From: JAGWBF01 sp965116325
Lineage (GTDB): Bacteria > Chloroflexota > Dehalococcoidia > Lucifugimonadales > JAGWBF01
Length of the DNA stretch: 64,000 nt
Direction: 5' to 3'
NCBI GenBank assembly: GCA_965116325.1
Contig: OZ220675.1
Coordinates: forward strand, 1,860,001-1,924,000
Below the pieces are notes generated by a model. That model saw nothing but the letters and a program-made list of their open reading frames with translations, was not told where the DNA came from and did no database searches. Below are positions 1 to 7,708 of this stretch, piece by piece. Position 1 is the stretch's first letter. Each line of letters begins with the position of its first letter. The position numbers and the translations under genes were made by a program.

Positions 1-648
1 GCCCCGCGCGGTGGCGCTCTGGATGGGCTGCCAGCACTCCACGGGCAGGTTCACCGGTCGGGGCACAAGGGAGATCTCCTTCAGATCGTAGCCCCGGTAG
101 GGAATATCGGGCGTGGGAGGAAGGTCGTAGTACTTCCCATGGTGGGAGAAGAAAGGCTCGTTGAAAGCCTTGAACATGATGTCCACCTGCTCCTCGAACA
201 GGTCCCTGTTGCCCTCCTGGTCCCGCAAGGGAGCGCCGAAGGTCTCAACCTCCCTGGTATGGTAACCACGGCCAACCCCGAAGATGACCCTGCCGCCCGT
301 GAGGTAGTCGGCGGTGGCGTAGTCCTCGGCCAGGCGCAGGGGGTGCCACATGGGGGAGATGTTGAAACCGCAGCCCAGGCGAATGTTCCGGGTAAGGTGG
401 GCAAGGTGCAGGCTGAGCATCAGCAGATTGGGTATGCACTCGTAACCCTCGGGCTGGAAGTGGTGCTCGGCCAGCCACAGGGTGTCGTAGCCCAAGCCGT
501 CCATCTTCTGGGCTATGTGAACTGCTTTGTCAAAGGCTGTGACCAAGTGTTCATTGGGGAATATGCGGTCGTTCACGGCCGTCCCGGCGTACCCTATATC
601 ACCCATATCCACGTGACCGGCATAGATGCTATCGAACTTGGTTATCAA
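1..648 (-). CDS. Luciferase-like flavin monooxygenase (LLM), 3'-truncated by window edge
   Basis: This is the N-terminal 216 residues of a bacterial-luciferase-like flavin-dependent oxidoreductase; the C-terminus lies outside the window. It starts at a TTG with GGGAGG about six bases upstream. Visible family features are the early TIM-barrel segment with the active-site-like WLAEHHF, then RLGCGFNISPMWHPLRLAED, and a GGRVIFGVGRGY glycine loop. The family uses reduced FMN or F420 to oxygenate or reduce small organic substrates. It lies 39 bp downstream of the Asp-box protein gene on the same strand, so the two are probably co-transcribed. The substrate cannot be read from sequence. Confidence 0.88.
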   Translation of the reverse strand, partial: MITKFDSIYAGHVDMGDIGYAGTAVNDRIFPNEHLVTAFDKAVHIAQKMDGLGYDTLWLAEHHFQPEGYECIPNLLMLSLHLAHLTRNIRLGCGFNISPMWHPLRLAEDYATADYLTGGRVIFGVGRGYHTREVETFGAPLRDQEGNRDLFEEQVDIMFKAFNEPFFSHHGKYYDLPPTPDIPYRGYDLKEISLVPRPVNLPVECWQPIQSATARG

Positions 649-687
649 GAAGGACCTCCCCTGAAATAAGTGGGTTTCTTGCGCGGA

Positions 688-1734
688 TCAGCCGCAGGCC
701 AGGGAGTACACCTGGGAAGCGCCGTCGGGCAGGGGATGGATGCTCCAGGTGTCGCCGCTGTCCTTGCTGGCATACACATCTCCGGCGTTGGTGGCGCAGA
801 ACATGTGGCTGGGCTCCCGCTGGTCGAAGGCCAAGCCGAATATGGTGCTGCCAGGGACGAAGCCCATATCCACCCGCTCGAAGGATGCGCCAGCGTCGGT
901 GCTCCTGAACAGTGCCCCCATATCGCTCTGGAAATTGGCGCCCCCGGCAACCCAGATGGTCCTGGGGTCGCCCGGCGTCTCGGTGATGCAACGACAGTAG
1001 GTCTGCCCCTTAGCGTTCAAGGGTTCCACGGGAACGTGGCTCCAGTGGTCTCCTTTGTCCTCGCTCCGAAATACTCCCGCCCTGGCTATGGTGATAACCA
1101 CATTGGGATTCAACGTGCTGCACAGTACGCCGTGCATATCAACGTAGTCATCGGTCAGGTACTGGCCGTGGCTGAGGTTCTCCCAGCTTTCGCCCCCGTC
1201 GGTGCTCCTTATGATCCCGCCCACCTCCACCGCCCCATAGACCTCGCTGGGGTTGGCGGCGCTGGCGGCCATCATAAGCACCCGCTTGGCAGGGTTGGAG
1301 CCGGGGCCCGTCGTTATTTCGGGGAATCGGACGCTAACGGGGAGCTGTCTCCAGCTATCGCCGCCGTCTACGCTGCGGTAGATCTCGCAGGAGTCGTACC
1401 CGGCGAACATCACGTCGGGGTCCCAGGGGTGGAACAGCACCGACCAGGAAGCCCTCCGGTGGTCGGGAACGTTCACCCTCTCCCAGCTATCGCCCCGGTC
1501 CGTGCTGCGGTAGGGGCCGTCCTGGGTGGCTGCGTAAACGATGTCGGGTTGGTGGGGATGAATGGCTATGTCCCGGACCGCCGGCGATTCGGGCAGGCCA
1601 TTGCCGAGCTGCTCCCACCGGCCATCCCCGTCGGCCATCCTGTATAGTCCTGCGTTCACGACTCGCCCCGGAGTATTCTCTCCGGCCAAGCCGGCATAGA
1701 TGTAAGTTCGTCGCCCTGAGTCGTTGGTTGCCAT
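688..1734 (-). CDS. Asp-box (BNR/sialidase-type) beta-propeller protein
   Basis: A 348-residue protein made almost entirely of beta-propeller repeats. Six Asp-box motifs of the S/T-x-D-x-G-x-x-W/F type are visible: STDRGDSW, SVDGGDSW, STDGGESW, SEDKGDHW, STDAGASF and SKDSGDTW. No signal peptide or membrane segment is seen, so it is probably cytoplasmic. The N-terminus reads directly into the propeller. These repeat proteins resemble sialidases and photosynthesis-assembly factors in fold, but no sialidase catalytic set is evident, so a glycosidase activity should not be assumed. A strong promoter lies upstream and the flavin monooxygenase gene follows. Confidence 0.85.
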   Translation of the reverse strand: MATNDSGRRTYIYAGLAGENTPGRVVNAGLYRMADGDGRWEQLGNGLPESPAVRDIAIHPHQPDIVYAATQDGPYRSTDRGDSWERVNVPDHRRASWSVLFHPWDPDVMFAGYDSCEIYRSVDGGDSWRQLPVSVRFPEITTGPGSNPAKRVLMMAASAANPSEVYGAVEVGGIIRSTDGGESWENLSHGQYLTDDYVDMHGVLCSTLNPNVVITIARAGVFRSEDKGDHWSHVPVEPLNAKGQTYCRCITETPGDPRTIWVAGGANFQSDMGALFRSTDAGASFERVDMGFVPGSTIFGLAFDQREPSHMFCATNAGDVYASKDSGDTWSIHPLPDGASQVYSLACG

Positions 1735-1798
1735 AGCTGCCTCCTCTGCTGTATGTGGAGGAAATAAAGGGGTCTCAGGTAGTTATCGGGATGGCGTC

Positions 1799-1827
1799 AT
1801 TCCAACAAAAACAGCTACCCTTGTCAA
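1799..1827 (-). promoter_or_regulatory. Sigma70-type promoter for Asp-box gene
   Basis: On the minus strand TTGACA (1822-1827) and TGGAAT (1799-1804) are separated by 17 bp. The -35 is perfect and the -10 matches 4 of 6. The predicted start is near 1792, leaving a leader of about 58 nt before the gene at 1734. It is divergent from the promoter at 1867-1895. Confidence 0.6.
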
Positions 1828-1866
1828 GCGTGACTCGATTCCCTATCCGATATCTGGCGGCTAGGT

Positions 1867-1895
1867 TTGACCGGCATTTGCGGTGTGTCTATAAT
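1867..1895 (+). promoter_or_regulatory. Sigma70-type promoter for isochorismatase-like gene
   Basis: TTGACC (1867-1872), a 17 bp spacer and a perfect TATAAT (1890-1895). Transcription should start near 1902, about 46 nt before the ATG at 1948. An AAGGAGG ribosome binding site lies just before that ATG. Confidence 0.75.
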
Positions 1896-1947
1896 CGACC
1901 CAACCTTCCCCGGTCCGCCCTCGATCCTACCTGCATAAGGAGGTCAT

Positions 1948-2553
1948 ATGGCTGCCGAAGTGTTGACCCTGGAACCCAATAAATGCCTGCTGATCCTGAA
2001 CGACATGATAAACCGGCTGTTCAAGGGTCAGGGTCCCCCGTACTCGACACCGCCTCACCGGCAGGAGATGCTGGACAACGTGATCAAGCTCGTGGATCAC
2101 TGCCGTGCCGTGGGTACTCCCATAGTCTGGATCACCACCCACTACCGGAAAGACATGAAGGACGGCCCGAAGCAGATGTCCGACATCTTCCAGGGGCTGC
2201 AAAACCTGCTGATCGCCGGGGTCCCCGATACCGACTTCATTGATGAGCTTCCCCCTGCTCCCGAGGACTTCATCCTGGTGAAGCAGAGGTGGAGCGCATT
2301 CTGGGCCACCAACCTGGACTGCATTATCAGGGCACTGGGAACGGAAACCCTGATCCTCGCCGGAGTGGGCACTCACCGCACCATCGAAGGGACCGCCAGG
2401 GATGCCAAGAACCGGGACATCCCCAGCGTTGTGGTGAGCGACAGCTGTACCGCCGCCGAGGTCGAGGCGTCGGACATGACTCTGAAGTACATCCTTCCCA
2501 TCCTTGTGCACGTTCGCACCACCGACGAGGTTATCAGCTATCTGCACGACTAG
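1948..2553 (+). CDS. Isochorismatase-fold protein lacking the catalytic cysteine
   Basis: A 201-residue protein of the cysteine hydrolase (isochorismatase/nicotinamidase) fold. Two members of the family triad are visible: Asp19 in LILNDM and Lys112 in LVKQRWSAF. The third position, normally Cys in a G-V-A-T-x-x-C-V-x-x-TARDA block, reads GVGTHRTIEGTARDA, so Thr145 (codon acc) replaces the nucleophile. The rest of the fold appears intact, including the cis-peptide-like GVGT turn. Classical hydrolysis by thioester chemistry therefore looks unlikely. True isochorismatase domains also lack this Cys and act on vinyl ethers, so activity is not excluded. It has its own promoter and a good ribosome binding site. 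Confidence 0.85.
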   Translation: MAAEVLTLEPNKCLLILNDMINRLFKGQGPPYSTPPHRQEMLDNVIKLVDHCRAVGTPIVWITTHYRKDMKDGPKQMSDIFQGLQNLLIAGVPDTDFIDELPPAPEDFILVKQRWSAFWATNLDCIIRALGTETLILAGVGTHRTIEGTARDAKNRDIPSVVVSDSCTAAEVEASDMTLKYILPILVHVRTTDEVISYLHD

Positions 2554-2574
2554 CTCCCTCTTTCGCGGAGGGAG
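2554..2574 (+). terminator. Hairpin between isochorismatase-like and Fe-ADH genes
   Basis: CTCCCTC (2554-2560) and GAGGGAG (2568-2574) form a perfect 7-bp stem with a 7-nt loop immediately after the stop codon at 2553. There is no U-tract, so it may be an mRNA-stabilising or attenuating hairpin rather than a full terminator. Confidence 0.4.
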
Positions 2575-2656
2575 TGAAGCGGGGTAAAGGGACACCCTCA
2601 CCGGTAAAGGAGGCTGTACCATCATCAATCACGGTGTACCCAACCACAGCTTCTAC

Positions 2657-3763
2657 ATGCCCACCAGGATAATCTATGGGCAGGGCACGCTTGCCCGCCT
2701 GCCCGATGTGGTGGAAGAGACGTCCGGTCCCGACGCTCACGTATTCCTGGTGACCGGGCCCAATAACCTGAAGGCTCAGGGCACCCTGGACCGCGTCCTT
2801 TCGGGCCTTGAGCGCTTCCAGGTGACCCACTACGGGGGCGCCCTGCCATTCACGCCACCGAACCTTGTGGACGATGCGGTGGAGGCCCGCCGGGACTGCG
2901 GGGCCACGGTGGTGGTTGGCATAGGTGGAGGCAGCGTCTTAGACCTGGCCAAGCTGGTGGCCGTCCTGGAGTCCAATCCAGGCCCCGCCCTGGATTACGG
3001 CACCGGCGCCAGAAAGATCAGCCGGCCGGGCCTTCCCTTCATTGCGGTCCCCACGACATCGGGCAGCAGCAGCGAAGTTACTTCGGCGGCCCGGCTGTGG
3101 CTATTCGATGAACAGGAGTCTTACGCTGTCAGTCATCTCCACATGTACCCGACGACGGCTATCGTGGACCCAGACCTTGCCCTGACGATGCCCTCGGATC
3201 TGGCTGCCGCGACGGGCATGGATGCTTTCACCAGCGCCTTCGAGTCCTACTGGGCCACCGAGTCCCAGCCCATCACCGATGCGCTGGCCCTCAGGGTGAT
3301 CCGTCTCTATGCCCAGAACCTGGAAGCTTCCTGCAATGGTGCTGAGGCAGAAGCGCGGGCCAACTGCGCCCTGGCGGCAACCATATCGGGGGTTGGCTAC
3401 ACCAACAGCCATCCCAACATCTGCCACGCCTTCTCCCAGCCTCTAACCCTGATGAGGAATGTGGCCCACGGGCAAGCGGTGGGTGTTTCCCTTGGCGCAT
3501 GCCTGAAGTGGAACGCCCCGGCCATCAGTTCCAAGCTGCCGGCCCTGTGGGAGGCCCTTGGGGTGGAGGGCATGGACGACGCCGTGACCAGGGTGGAGCA
3601 GATTATGGAGCGCTGTGGCATGAAGACCCGGCTGGAAGATCTGGGCTTCGGCTCGGACGACATGGAGACGGCCCTGGACCTGGTGCCTTGGCACCGCCTA
3701 AAGATCATTCCCAGGGAGATATCCAGGCTCCAGGCCCACTCCCTGCTTGAGTCCCTGCTGTAG
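2657..3763 (+). CDS. Iron-containing alcohol dehydrogenase family protein
   Basis: A 368-residue group III (Fe-ADH/maleylacetate reductase) dehydrogenase. The NAD(P)-binding GIGGGSVLD (residues 88-96) and VPTTSGSSSEVT block are clear. Of the four metal ligands, Asp189, His257 and His271 are present. The expected His in the G-M-D-A-x-T-H motif reads Ser193 (GMDAFTSAFE), so metal binding may be altered, as in some metal-independent relatives. The first ATG is 44 bases beyond an AAAGGAGG (2606-2613), and residue-like sequence in frame upstream (NHSFY before MPTRIIYGQG) resembles family N-termini. Translation may therefore begin earlier, possibly at a non-standard ATC at 2621. Substrate unknown. 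Confidence 0.85.
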   Translation: MPTRIIYGQGTLARLPDVVEETSGPDAHVFLVTGPNNLKAQGTLDRVLSGLERFQVTHYGGALPFTPPNLVDDAVEARRDCGATVVVGIGGGSVLDLAKLVAVLESNPGPALDYGTGARKISRPGLPFIAVPTTSGSSSEVTSAARLWLFDEQESYAVSHLHMYPTTAIVDPDLALTMPSDLAAATGMDAFTSAFESYWATESQPITDALALRVIRLYAQNLEASCNGAEAEARANCALAATISGVGYTNSHPNICHAFSQPLTLMRNVAHGQAVGVSLGACLKWNAPAISSKLPALWEALGVEGMDDAVTRVEQIMERCGMKTRLEDLGFGSDDMETALDLVPWHRLKIIPREISRLQAHSLLESLL

Positions 3764-3779
3764 CTACCGGCGGGTCGGC

Positions 3780-4403
3780 TTAGGCGACGGGGTTCCCCCA
3801 GCGGTCCACCGAGCACACCTCGGGGAGAGGCTTGCGTTGGTTGGGCCCGAAATTCCCCCGGGGGTATCCTAGGGGAATGCAGTACACCACCTCCGCCGTG
3901 TCGGGAATGTTCAAGAGCTGGTGTATCCGTTCTTCTACCGTGGGGTGCAGGGTGGTTATGGTCCCTCCGATGCCCAGGCACCGGGCTGCGAGCAGCATGT
4001 TCTGGACCGCCGGGATCACCGAACCCCGGGCATTGGCGCCCTTGACGGTGGAACAGACCATGACTATCACCGGCGAGTTGCCGATCTCATTTGCCATCTT
4101 CATGGCTGACTGGCGGGGGTTCTTGCCGGGAGGTAGGTCCTCAGGGCCGTTAATTCCCTCGTCCTTGCGCTTGGCCCACCATGCTTCCCGGTAGAGCTCG
4201 GCGAACTTGGCCCTGGTGTCGGCGTCCTTCAGTACCAGGAAGTGCCAGTTCTGGGCGTTGCCCCCGTTGGGAGCGCGGATGGCTGCCTCCATGATCTCCC
4301 GCAGATCGTCGTCAGGCAGGGGGTCGGGCTTCTGCCGGCGTATGGCCCGGAGGGTGTAGATGGCTTCTCCCAGGGACATGTTGAGACTGGTTGGGCCGGG
4401 CAT
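3780..4403 (-). CDS. Nitroreductase family protein
   Basis: A 207-residue FMN-dependent nitroreductase-fold enzyme. The N-terminal YTLRAIRRQKPDPLPDD segment supplies the usual FMN-phosphate-binding RxIR motif, followed by AAIRAPNGGNAQNWHF, the conserved ribityl-binding turn. The C-terminal part contains GIGGTITTLHP and the YCIPLGYPRGNFGP end typical of the family. Such enzymes reduce nitro groups, quinones or halogenated aromatics with NAD(P)H, usually as homodimers. It converges on the Fe-ADH gene with only 16 bp between the stop codons, and it has its own upstream promoter. Confidence 0.88.
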   Translation of the reverse strand: MPGPTSLNMSLGEAIYTLRAIRRQKPDPLPDDDLREIMEAAIRAPNGGNAQNWHFLVLKDADTRAKFAELYREAWWAKRKDEGINGPEDLPPGKNPRQSAMKMANEIGNSPVIVMVCSTVKGANARGSVIPAVQNMLLAARCLGIGGTITTLHPTVEERIHQLLNIPDTAEVVYCIPLGYPRGNFGPNQRKPLPEVCSVDRWGNPVA

Positions 4404-4480
4404 GGCGCTCCTTTCGTGGTGGAAATGTCAGAAACGGGGATCTGAGGACCTATCAAAGGGTTAAGTGTGTAGCAGACGGT

Positions 4481-4509
4481 ATTCTATTGAGGCCCCTTCA
4501 GGCAGTCAA
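4481..4509 (-). promoter_or_regulatory. Sigma70-type promoter for nitroreductase gene
   Basis: Minus-strand TTGACT (4504-4509) and TAGAAT (4481-4486) with a 17-bp spacer. The predicted start is near 4474, giving a leader of about 70 nt before the ATG at 4403. Confidence 0.7.
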
Positions 4510-4522
4510 GGAAGCTGGAGCC

Positions 4523-4891
4523 CTACTCCTCCAGCGCTACGACCACGTATAACCGGCTCCCCATGCTGACCACCCTCGTGGTATGCCCCTTCCCAGTCAG
4601 GTCTTCGGCCAGCAGGATGTCGCCGGGTCCGACGCGCATCTTGGTCCCGTCGCTGGCTTCGATCTCGGCCTCGCCGGTTAGGGTGATGGTGTACTGGCGG
4701 CGGGGGGCATTGTGCCAGTCCAGGAAATAACCTGGAGGCGACTCCCGGAATGTGATGCCCGATGCAGGCTGGAAGGGCGTGCCCATGCCGTAGGCTCCCT
4801 CGGTATCGACAAAGGACTCCATGGGCAGGTCCACCTTCTCCATGTGGGTGAGTTCGTCGCTTCCGGTGTAGACCCTTACTATCTGAGCCAT
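4523..4891 (-). CDS. Small cupin-domain protein
   Basis: A 122-residue single-domain beta-barrel protein of the cupin type. The central block includes FLDWHNAPRRQYTITLTGEA, the first cupin motif, then GPGDILLAEDLTGKGHTTR, the second motif with its G-D-x-x and trailing His. The His set is incomplete compared with metal-dependent dioxygenases (one in DWHN, one in GKGH), so a binding or isomerase role is as likely as oxygenation. It is monocistronic, has a perfect minus-strand -10 box upstream, and sits among other small-molecule redox genes. Confidence 0.75.
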   Translation of the reverse strand: MAQIVRVYTGSDELTHMEKVDLPMESFVDTEGAYGMGTPFQPASGITFRESPPGYFLDWHNAPRRQYTITLTGEAEIEASDGTKMRVGPGDILLAEDLTGKGHTTRVVSMGSRLYVVVALEE

Positions 4892-4926
4892 GACTGCTCC
4901 TTGTGGTTGATGGGTGATTAGCCCAG

Positions 4927-4932
4927 ATTATA
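4927..4932 (-). promoter_or_regulatory. -10 box upstream of cupin gene
   Basis: A perfect minus-strand TATAAT. No convincing -35 is found at 16-18 bp. The predicted start near 4920 gives a 29-nt leader before the ATG at 4891. Confidence 0.4.
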
Positions 4933-4967
4933 TCTCAACTACGAACATGTCATGTCTAACGCTGCCG

Positions 4968-4996
4968 TTGACCATGTCTCAACAGGGGCATAAAAT
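4968..4996 (+). promoter_or_regulatory. Sigma70-type promoter for first VOC gene
   Basis: TTGACC (4968-4973), 17 bp, TAAAAT (4991-4996). Predicted start near 5003, 35 nt before the ATG at 5038. Confidence 0.7.
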
Positions 4997-5037
4997 CGTT
5001 CTTAAGTAGGCCTATGCGGGCCCGCAAGGAGGACGAC

Positions 5038-5538
5038 ATGACCTTCAAACCAAAGGGCTTGGGACACGTCAACATATATGTGCGCAACGCTGAGCGCTCC
5101 CGGGAGTGGTACGAGAAGCTCCTGGGCCTCCACACCTACGATTTCCAGCCGGGGCGGGCGGCCTTCATGTCCGCCAACATGGAGCACTCCCATGAGGTGG
5201 CCCTGATGGAGCTGGGGGACGATGCCGACGGTCGCCGGGACGGCCAGGTGGGCCTGAACCATATGGCTTGGCAGGTAGGGAGCCTCTCGGACCTGGAGGA
5301 GTTCTACCATCGCATGCAGGAGATGGAAGTGCCTATAGAGCGGGTGGCCGACCACGGCCTCTCCTTGGGCATCTACTTCCGGGACCCCGACGGCAATGGC
5401 ATAGAGGTGTACTACGAGACACCCAGGGAGAAGTGGCACCGCCAGGACGGCATCTTCATGGGCGAAGGCAGGCCGAAGGGCCAGTTCCCCGGGCCCTGGG
5501 ATGAAGTGATCGCCCGGCAGGAAGCGGCGGCCTCGTAA
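5038..5538 (+). CDS. VOC family protein (glyoxalase/extradiol dioxygenase fold)
   Basis: A 166-residue vicinal-oxygen-chelate protein. The start was chosen at 5038 because AAGGAGG lies five bases upstream (5026-5032); an in-frame ATG at 5014 would put that site inside the gene. Metal ligand candidates are His10 (GLGHVNIYV), His75 (GLNHMAWQV) and Glu123 in the DPDGNGIEVYYE signature, the full two-His-one-Glu set. Such proteins catalyse isomerisation, ring cleavage or nucleophilic additions at a divalent metal. The C-terminal extension (about 40 residues, with EKWHRQDGIFMGEGRPKGQ) resembles extradiol-dioxygenase-like homologues. Own promoter upstream; a hairpin separates it from the next VOC gene. 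Confidence 0.85.
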   Translation: MTFKPKGLGHVNIYVRNAERSREWYEKLLGLHTYDFQPGRAAFMSANMEHSHEVALMELGDDADGRRDGQVGLNHMAWQVGSLSDLEEFYHRMQEMEVPIERVADHGLSLGIYFRDPDGNGIEVYYETPREKWHRQDGIFMGEGRPKGQFPGPWDEVIARQEAAAS

Positions 5539-5541
5539 AAT

Positions 5542-5568
5542 GCCCTGCTTTCAGTGCGTAAGCAGGGC
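5542..5568 (+). terminator. Stem-loop after first VOC gene
   Basis: GCCCTGCTT (5542-5550) pairs perfectly with AAGCAGGGC (5560-5568), a 9-bp stem and 9-nt loop, followed by TTGATT. It is likely a weak intrinsic terminator between the two VOC genes. Confidence 0.55.
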
Positions 5569-5622
5569 TTGATTAGATGACCGGTAGGCGCGTTAAGCTA
5601 TCTCTGAACAAGGAGAGCAGAA

Positions 5623-5961
5623 ATGGAGCGACCCAGGATCAGGCACATTGCCATCAACGCCCAGGACCGGGATGCCGAGGCTGACTACTACAAGAAGGTG
5701 TTCGGGCTGGAGGAGATCGAGCGCGGCCCCAACGGCACCATCTACATGTCCGACGGGCATGTCGGCGTAGCCATCATCAACGTGCCGACCATGCCCTGGG
5801 GTGTGAACCACTTCGGGTTCCACGTGGATAGCGTCGAGGATATTGAGAAGGCCGCCAACACCACGGCAGAGAAGAACATCGCCGCTGCGGTAGGGGAGCA
5901 CTGGATAAAGGACCAGGAAGGCTACCGGGTGGACATCTCCGAACACTCCTGGCCCATCTAG
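5623..5961 (+). CDS. Short VOC family protein
   Basis: A 112-residue VOC-fold protein. His positions in RIRHIAIN and VNHFGFHVDS match the first and second metal ligands, but the usual DPDGNxxE block is replaced by EGYRVDISEHSW near the C-terminus. The metal site is therefore incomplete or rearranged. It has an AAGGAG ribosome binding site about nine bases upstream. It follows another VOC gene after a hairpin; the two are not close paralogues, being shorter and different in their C-terminal half. Function unknown. Confidence 0.75.
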   Translation: MERPRIRHIAINAQDRDAEADYYKKVFGLEEIERGPNGTIYMSDGHVGVAIINVPTMPWGVNHFGFHVDSVEDIEKAANTTAEKNIAAAVGEHWIKDQEGYRVDISEHSWPI

Positions 5962-6045
5962 GTCCCCCTACGCTCTTTAGTAGGCGACGTCCTCGCGATG
6001 TCACAACTTCCCTTGAGGGGAAAGGCACGTGTGCGCAGAGGTTTA

Positions 6046-6131
6046 TGGTGCCGAGGATAGGACTCGAACCTACACACCCGCAAGGGTAGCGGATTTTAAG
6101 TCCGCCGCGTCTACCGTTCCGCCACCTCGGC
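6046..6131 (-). tRNA. tRNA-Leu (UAA)
   Basis: An 86-nt type II tRNA with a perfect 7-bp acceptor stem (GCCGAGG/CCTCGGC), A discriminator and an encoded CCA (6046-6048). The anticodon loop reads CTTAAAA, giving anticodon TAA. It has a long variable arm and the GGTTCGAGTCC T-arm. Confidence 0.96.
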
Positions 6132-6214
6132 GCACTGCACCTAATGTTAAACAATTAGGGCGCAGGATTGCTCGGTACATAGCCTAGCAGTTTCTGCGCC
6201 CATCTGGATCTAAT

Positions 6215-6290
6215 TGGAGGCGACGGGCGGATTCGAACCGCCGAATAGAGGTTTTGCAGACCTCCGCCTTAACCACTTGGCTACGTCGCC
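6215..6290 (-). tRNA. tRNA-Cys (GCA)
   Basis: A 76-nt tRNA with acceptor stem GGCGACG/CGTCGCC, the U discriminator typical of tRNA-Cys and an encoded CCA. The anticodon loop CTGCAAA gives GCA. It has a standard GGTTCGAATCC T-arm. Confidence 0.96.
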
Positions 6291-6308
6291 TTGCACACAA
6301 AGCCTTTG

Positions 6309-6395
6309 TGGTGCCGAGGGCGGGATTTGAACCCACACAGGCTTTCGCCTACCACCCCCTCAAGATGGCGTGTCTACCAGTTCCACCACCTCGGC
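6309..6395 (-). tRNA. tRNA-Leu (GAG)
   Basis: An 87-nt type II tRNA with the same GCCGAGG acceptor stem as the neighbouring tRNA-Leu, an A discriminator and an encoded CCA. The anticodon stem-loop (stem with one U-G pair) places GAG at positions 34-36. It has a long variable arm (GGTGGTAGGCGAAAGCCTGT region). Confidence 0.95.
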
Positions 6396-6463
6396 TTTGC
6401 TATGACCCATTTTATCACACAATTGACGCCCGTTGTTCATGGGTCCCGCGGTAAAACCTACCC

Positions 6464-7663
6464 CTAGTCGGCCGCCACGGGCACCGCCTGTACGTTGTGG
6501 GCTTTGAGGGCGGGAAGCACCTCTCTGCCGAAGCGCTCCAGGTTCTTCATGAACAGCTCCTGGGGCATGGCCCCCTGGTTGAAGTTCAGCAACAGGGTGC
6601 CGGCCCCCAGCTCATCGGAAAGGTTGATCAGCGAGTTGGTCACCTCGTCGGGCCTGCCCCAGCACACCCGCTCGCTGTGCTCCAGGTCTTCGTAGGTGAT
6701 GCTGCGGAAGCCTTCGGAGGCTTTGAAGAACCCTTCCCTGTTTTCCGGCTTGATGTAGTCGTAGGCAGCCTCGGGACGGTAGCCCGACTCACGAACATTT
6801 GCGGCGCTGCCTACGGTGATGTTGCCATGGCCAAAGAGGGTGTGGACGAAGTAGAGCATATACTCCCCGGCTTCCTTGACCGCTTCCTGGCGGCTGTCTG
6901 CCACGTACACGCTGGCGCCCACGGCGATATGCCCGGGGGTAATGCTGTACCCGTTCTTTTCCAGGCACTCGGAGTAGTACCTGACCATGTCTTTTCGGAC
7001 AGGCAGGGTGTTGTTGATGGCTCCGGGGGTTATGGGGATGTTCTCCTTGGCCGCCCACTCGATGCTTTCCTTGCTGACGCTCACGGGCATCCATATGGCC
7101 GGATGGGGCTTCTGGACGGGGCGAGGCCAGATGGAAACGTTTTCGTAGCTCCAGTACTTGCCTTCGTAGGAGAGTACATCTTCGGTCCACGCCCGCTTGA
7201 CGATGTCCCAAGCCTCTTCGAAGCGTCCCCTGGACTCAGCCAGGTTAACGCCGTAGGCCAGGTACTCCCTGGGGATCCCTCGCACAAAGCCGGAGATCAA
7301 GCGGCCGTTGCTCAGGCAGTCCAGCATCGCTAGCTCTTCAGCCAGCCTCAGAGGCTCGTGGATGGGCAGGCAGTTCCCATAGATGAGGAGCTTCAGGTTC
7401 TTGGTGCGCTGGGTGGCTGCTGCGGCCATAACGTTGGGAGAATTCATCATGCCGAAGGGCGAGCCGTGGTGCTCGTTGAACCCTATGCCGTCGAACCCGA
7501 TCTCGTCCATGTACTGCCAGCCGTCCAGGTGCTCGTCGTAGTTGCTGACGGCCAGATCCGACTCGAAGTGGCGTCCTGGGAGGGGGTATGGGAGCTCGCC
7601 TTCCTCTTTCAGAGCATCCAGGTTCTTGGGGTAGGCAAGATAGTCAAATCCAAATATCTGCAT
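6464..7663 (-). CDS. Luciferase-like flavin-dependent oxidoreductase (LLM)
   Basis: A 399-residue complete LLM-family TIM-barrel enzyme. Family landmarks are the N-terminal MQIFGFDYLAYP strand, FDGIGFNEHHGSPFG, the NLKLLIYGNCLPIHEPLRLA segment, and GRLISGFVRGIPREY, corresponding to the glycine-rich flavin phosphate loop. Reduced FMN or F420 is the expected cosubstrate. It starts with ATG after AGAGG. It lies downstream of the large alpha/beta hydrolase gene on the same strand, beyond a strong hairpin. It is one of three LLM genes in the window; the length and loops match the alkanesulfonate-monooxygenase-like branch only loosely, so the substrate is unassigned. Confidence 0.9.
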   Translation of the reverse strand: MQIFGFDYLAYPKNLDALKEEGELPYPLPGRHFESDLAVSNYDEHLDGWQYMDEIGFDGIGFNEHHGSPFGMMNSPNVMAAAATQRTKNLKLLIYGNCLPIHEPLRLAEELAMLDCLSNGRLISGFVRGIPREYLAYGVNLAESRGRFEEAWDIVKRAWTEDVLSYEGKYWSYENVSIWPRPVQKPHPAIWMPVSVSKESIEWAAKENIPITPGAINNTLPVRKDMVRYYSECLEKNGYSITPGHIAVGASVYVADSRQEAVKEAGEYMLYFVHTLFGHGNITVGSAANVRESGYRPEAAYDYIKPENREGFFKASEGFRSITYEDLEHSERVCWGRPDEVTNSLINLSDELGAGTLLLNFNQGAMPQELFMKNLERFGREVLPALKAHNVQAVPVAAD

Positions 7664-7708
7664 AACAGCCTCTTCTGCTCGCGCCTTTTCTTGATTTGAT
7701 GGGAAGCT

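Noticed and set aside
670..1647. A 325-codon plus-strand frame
   Set aside because: It is antisense to the Asp-box protein, whose six repeat motifs are unambiguous.
6132..6308. A fourth tRNA between the three tRNAs
   Set aside because: The gaps (6132-6214 and 6291-6308) show no further cloverleaf or TTCGA-type T-arm.
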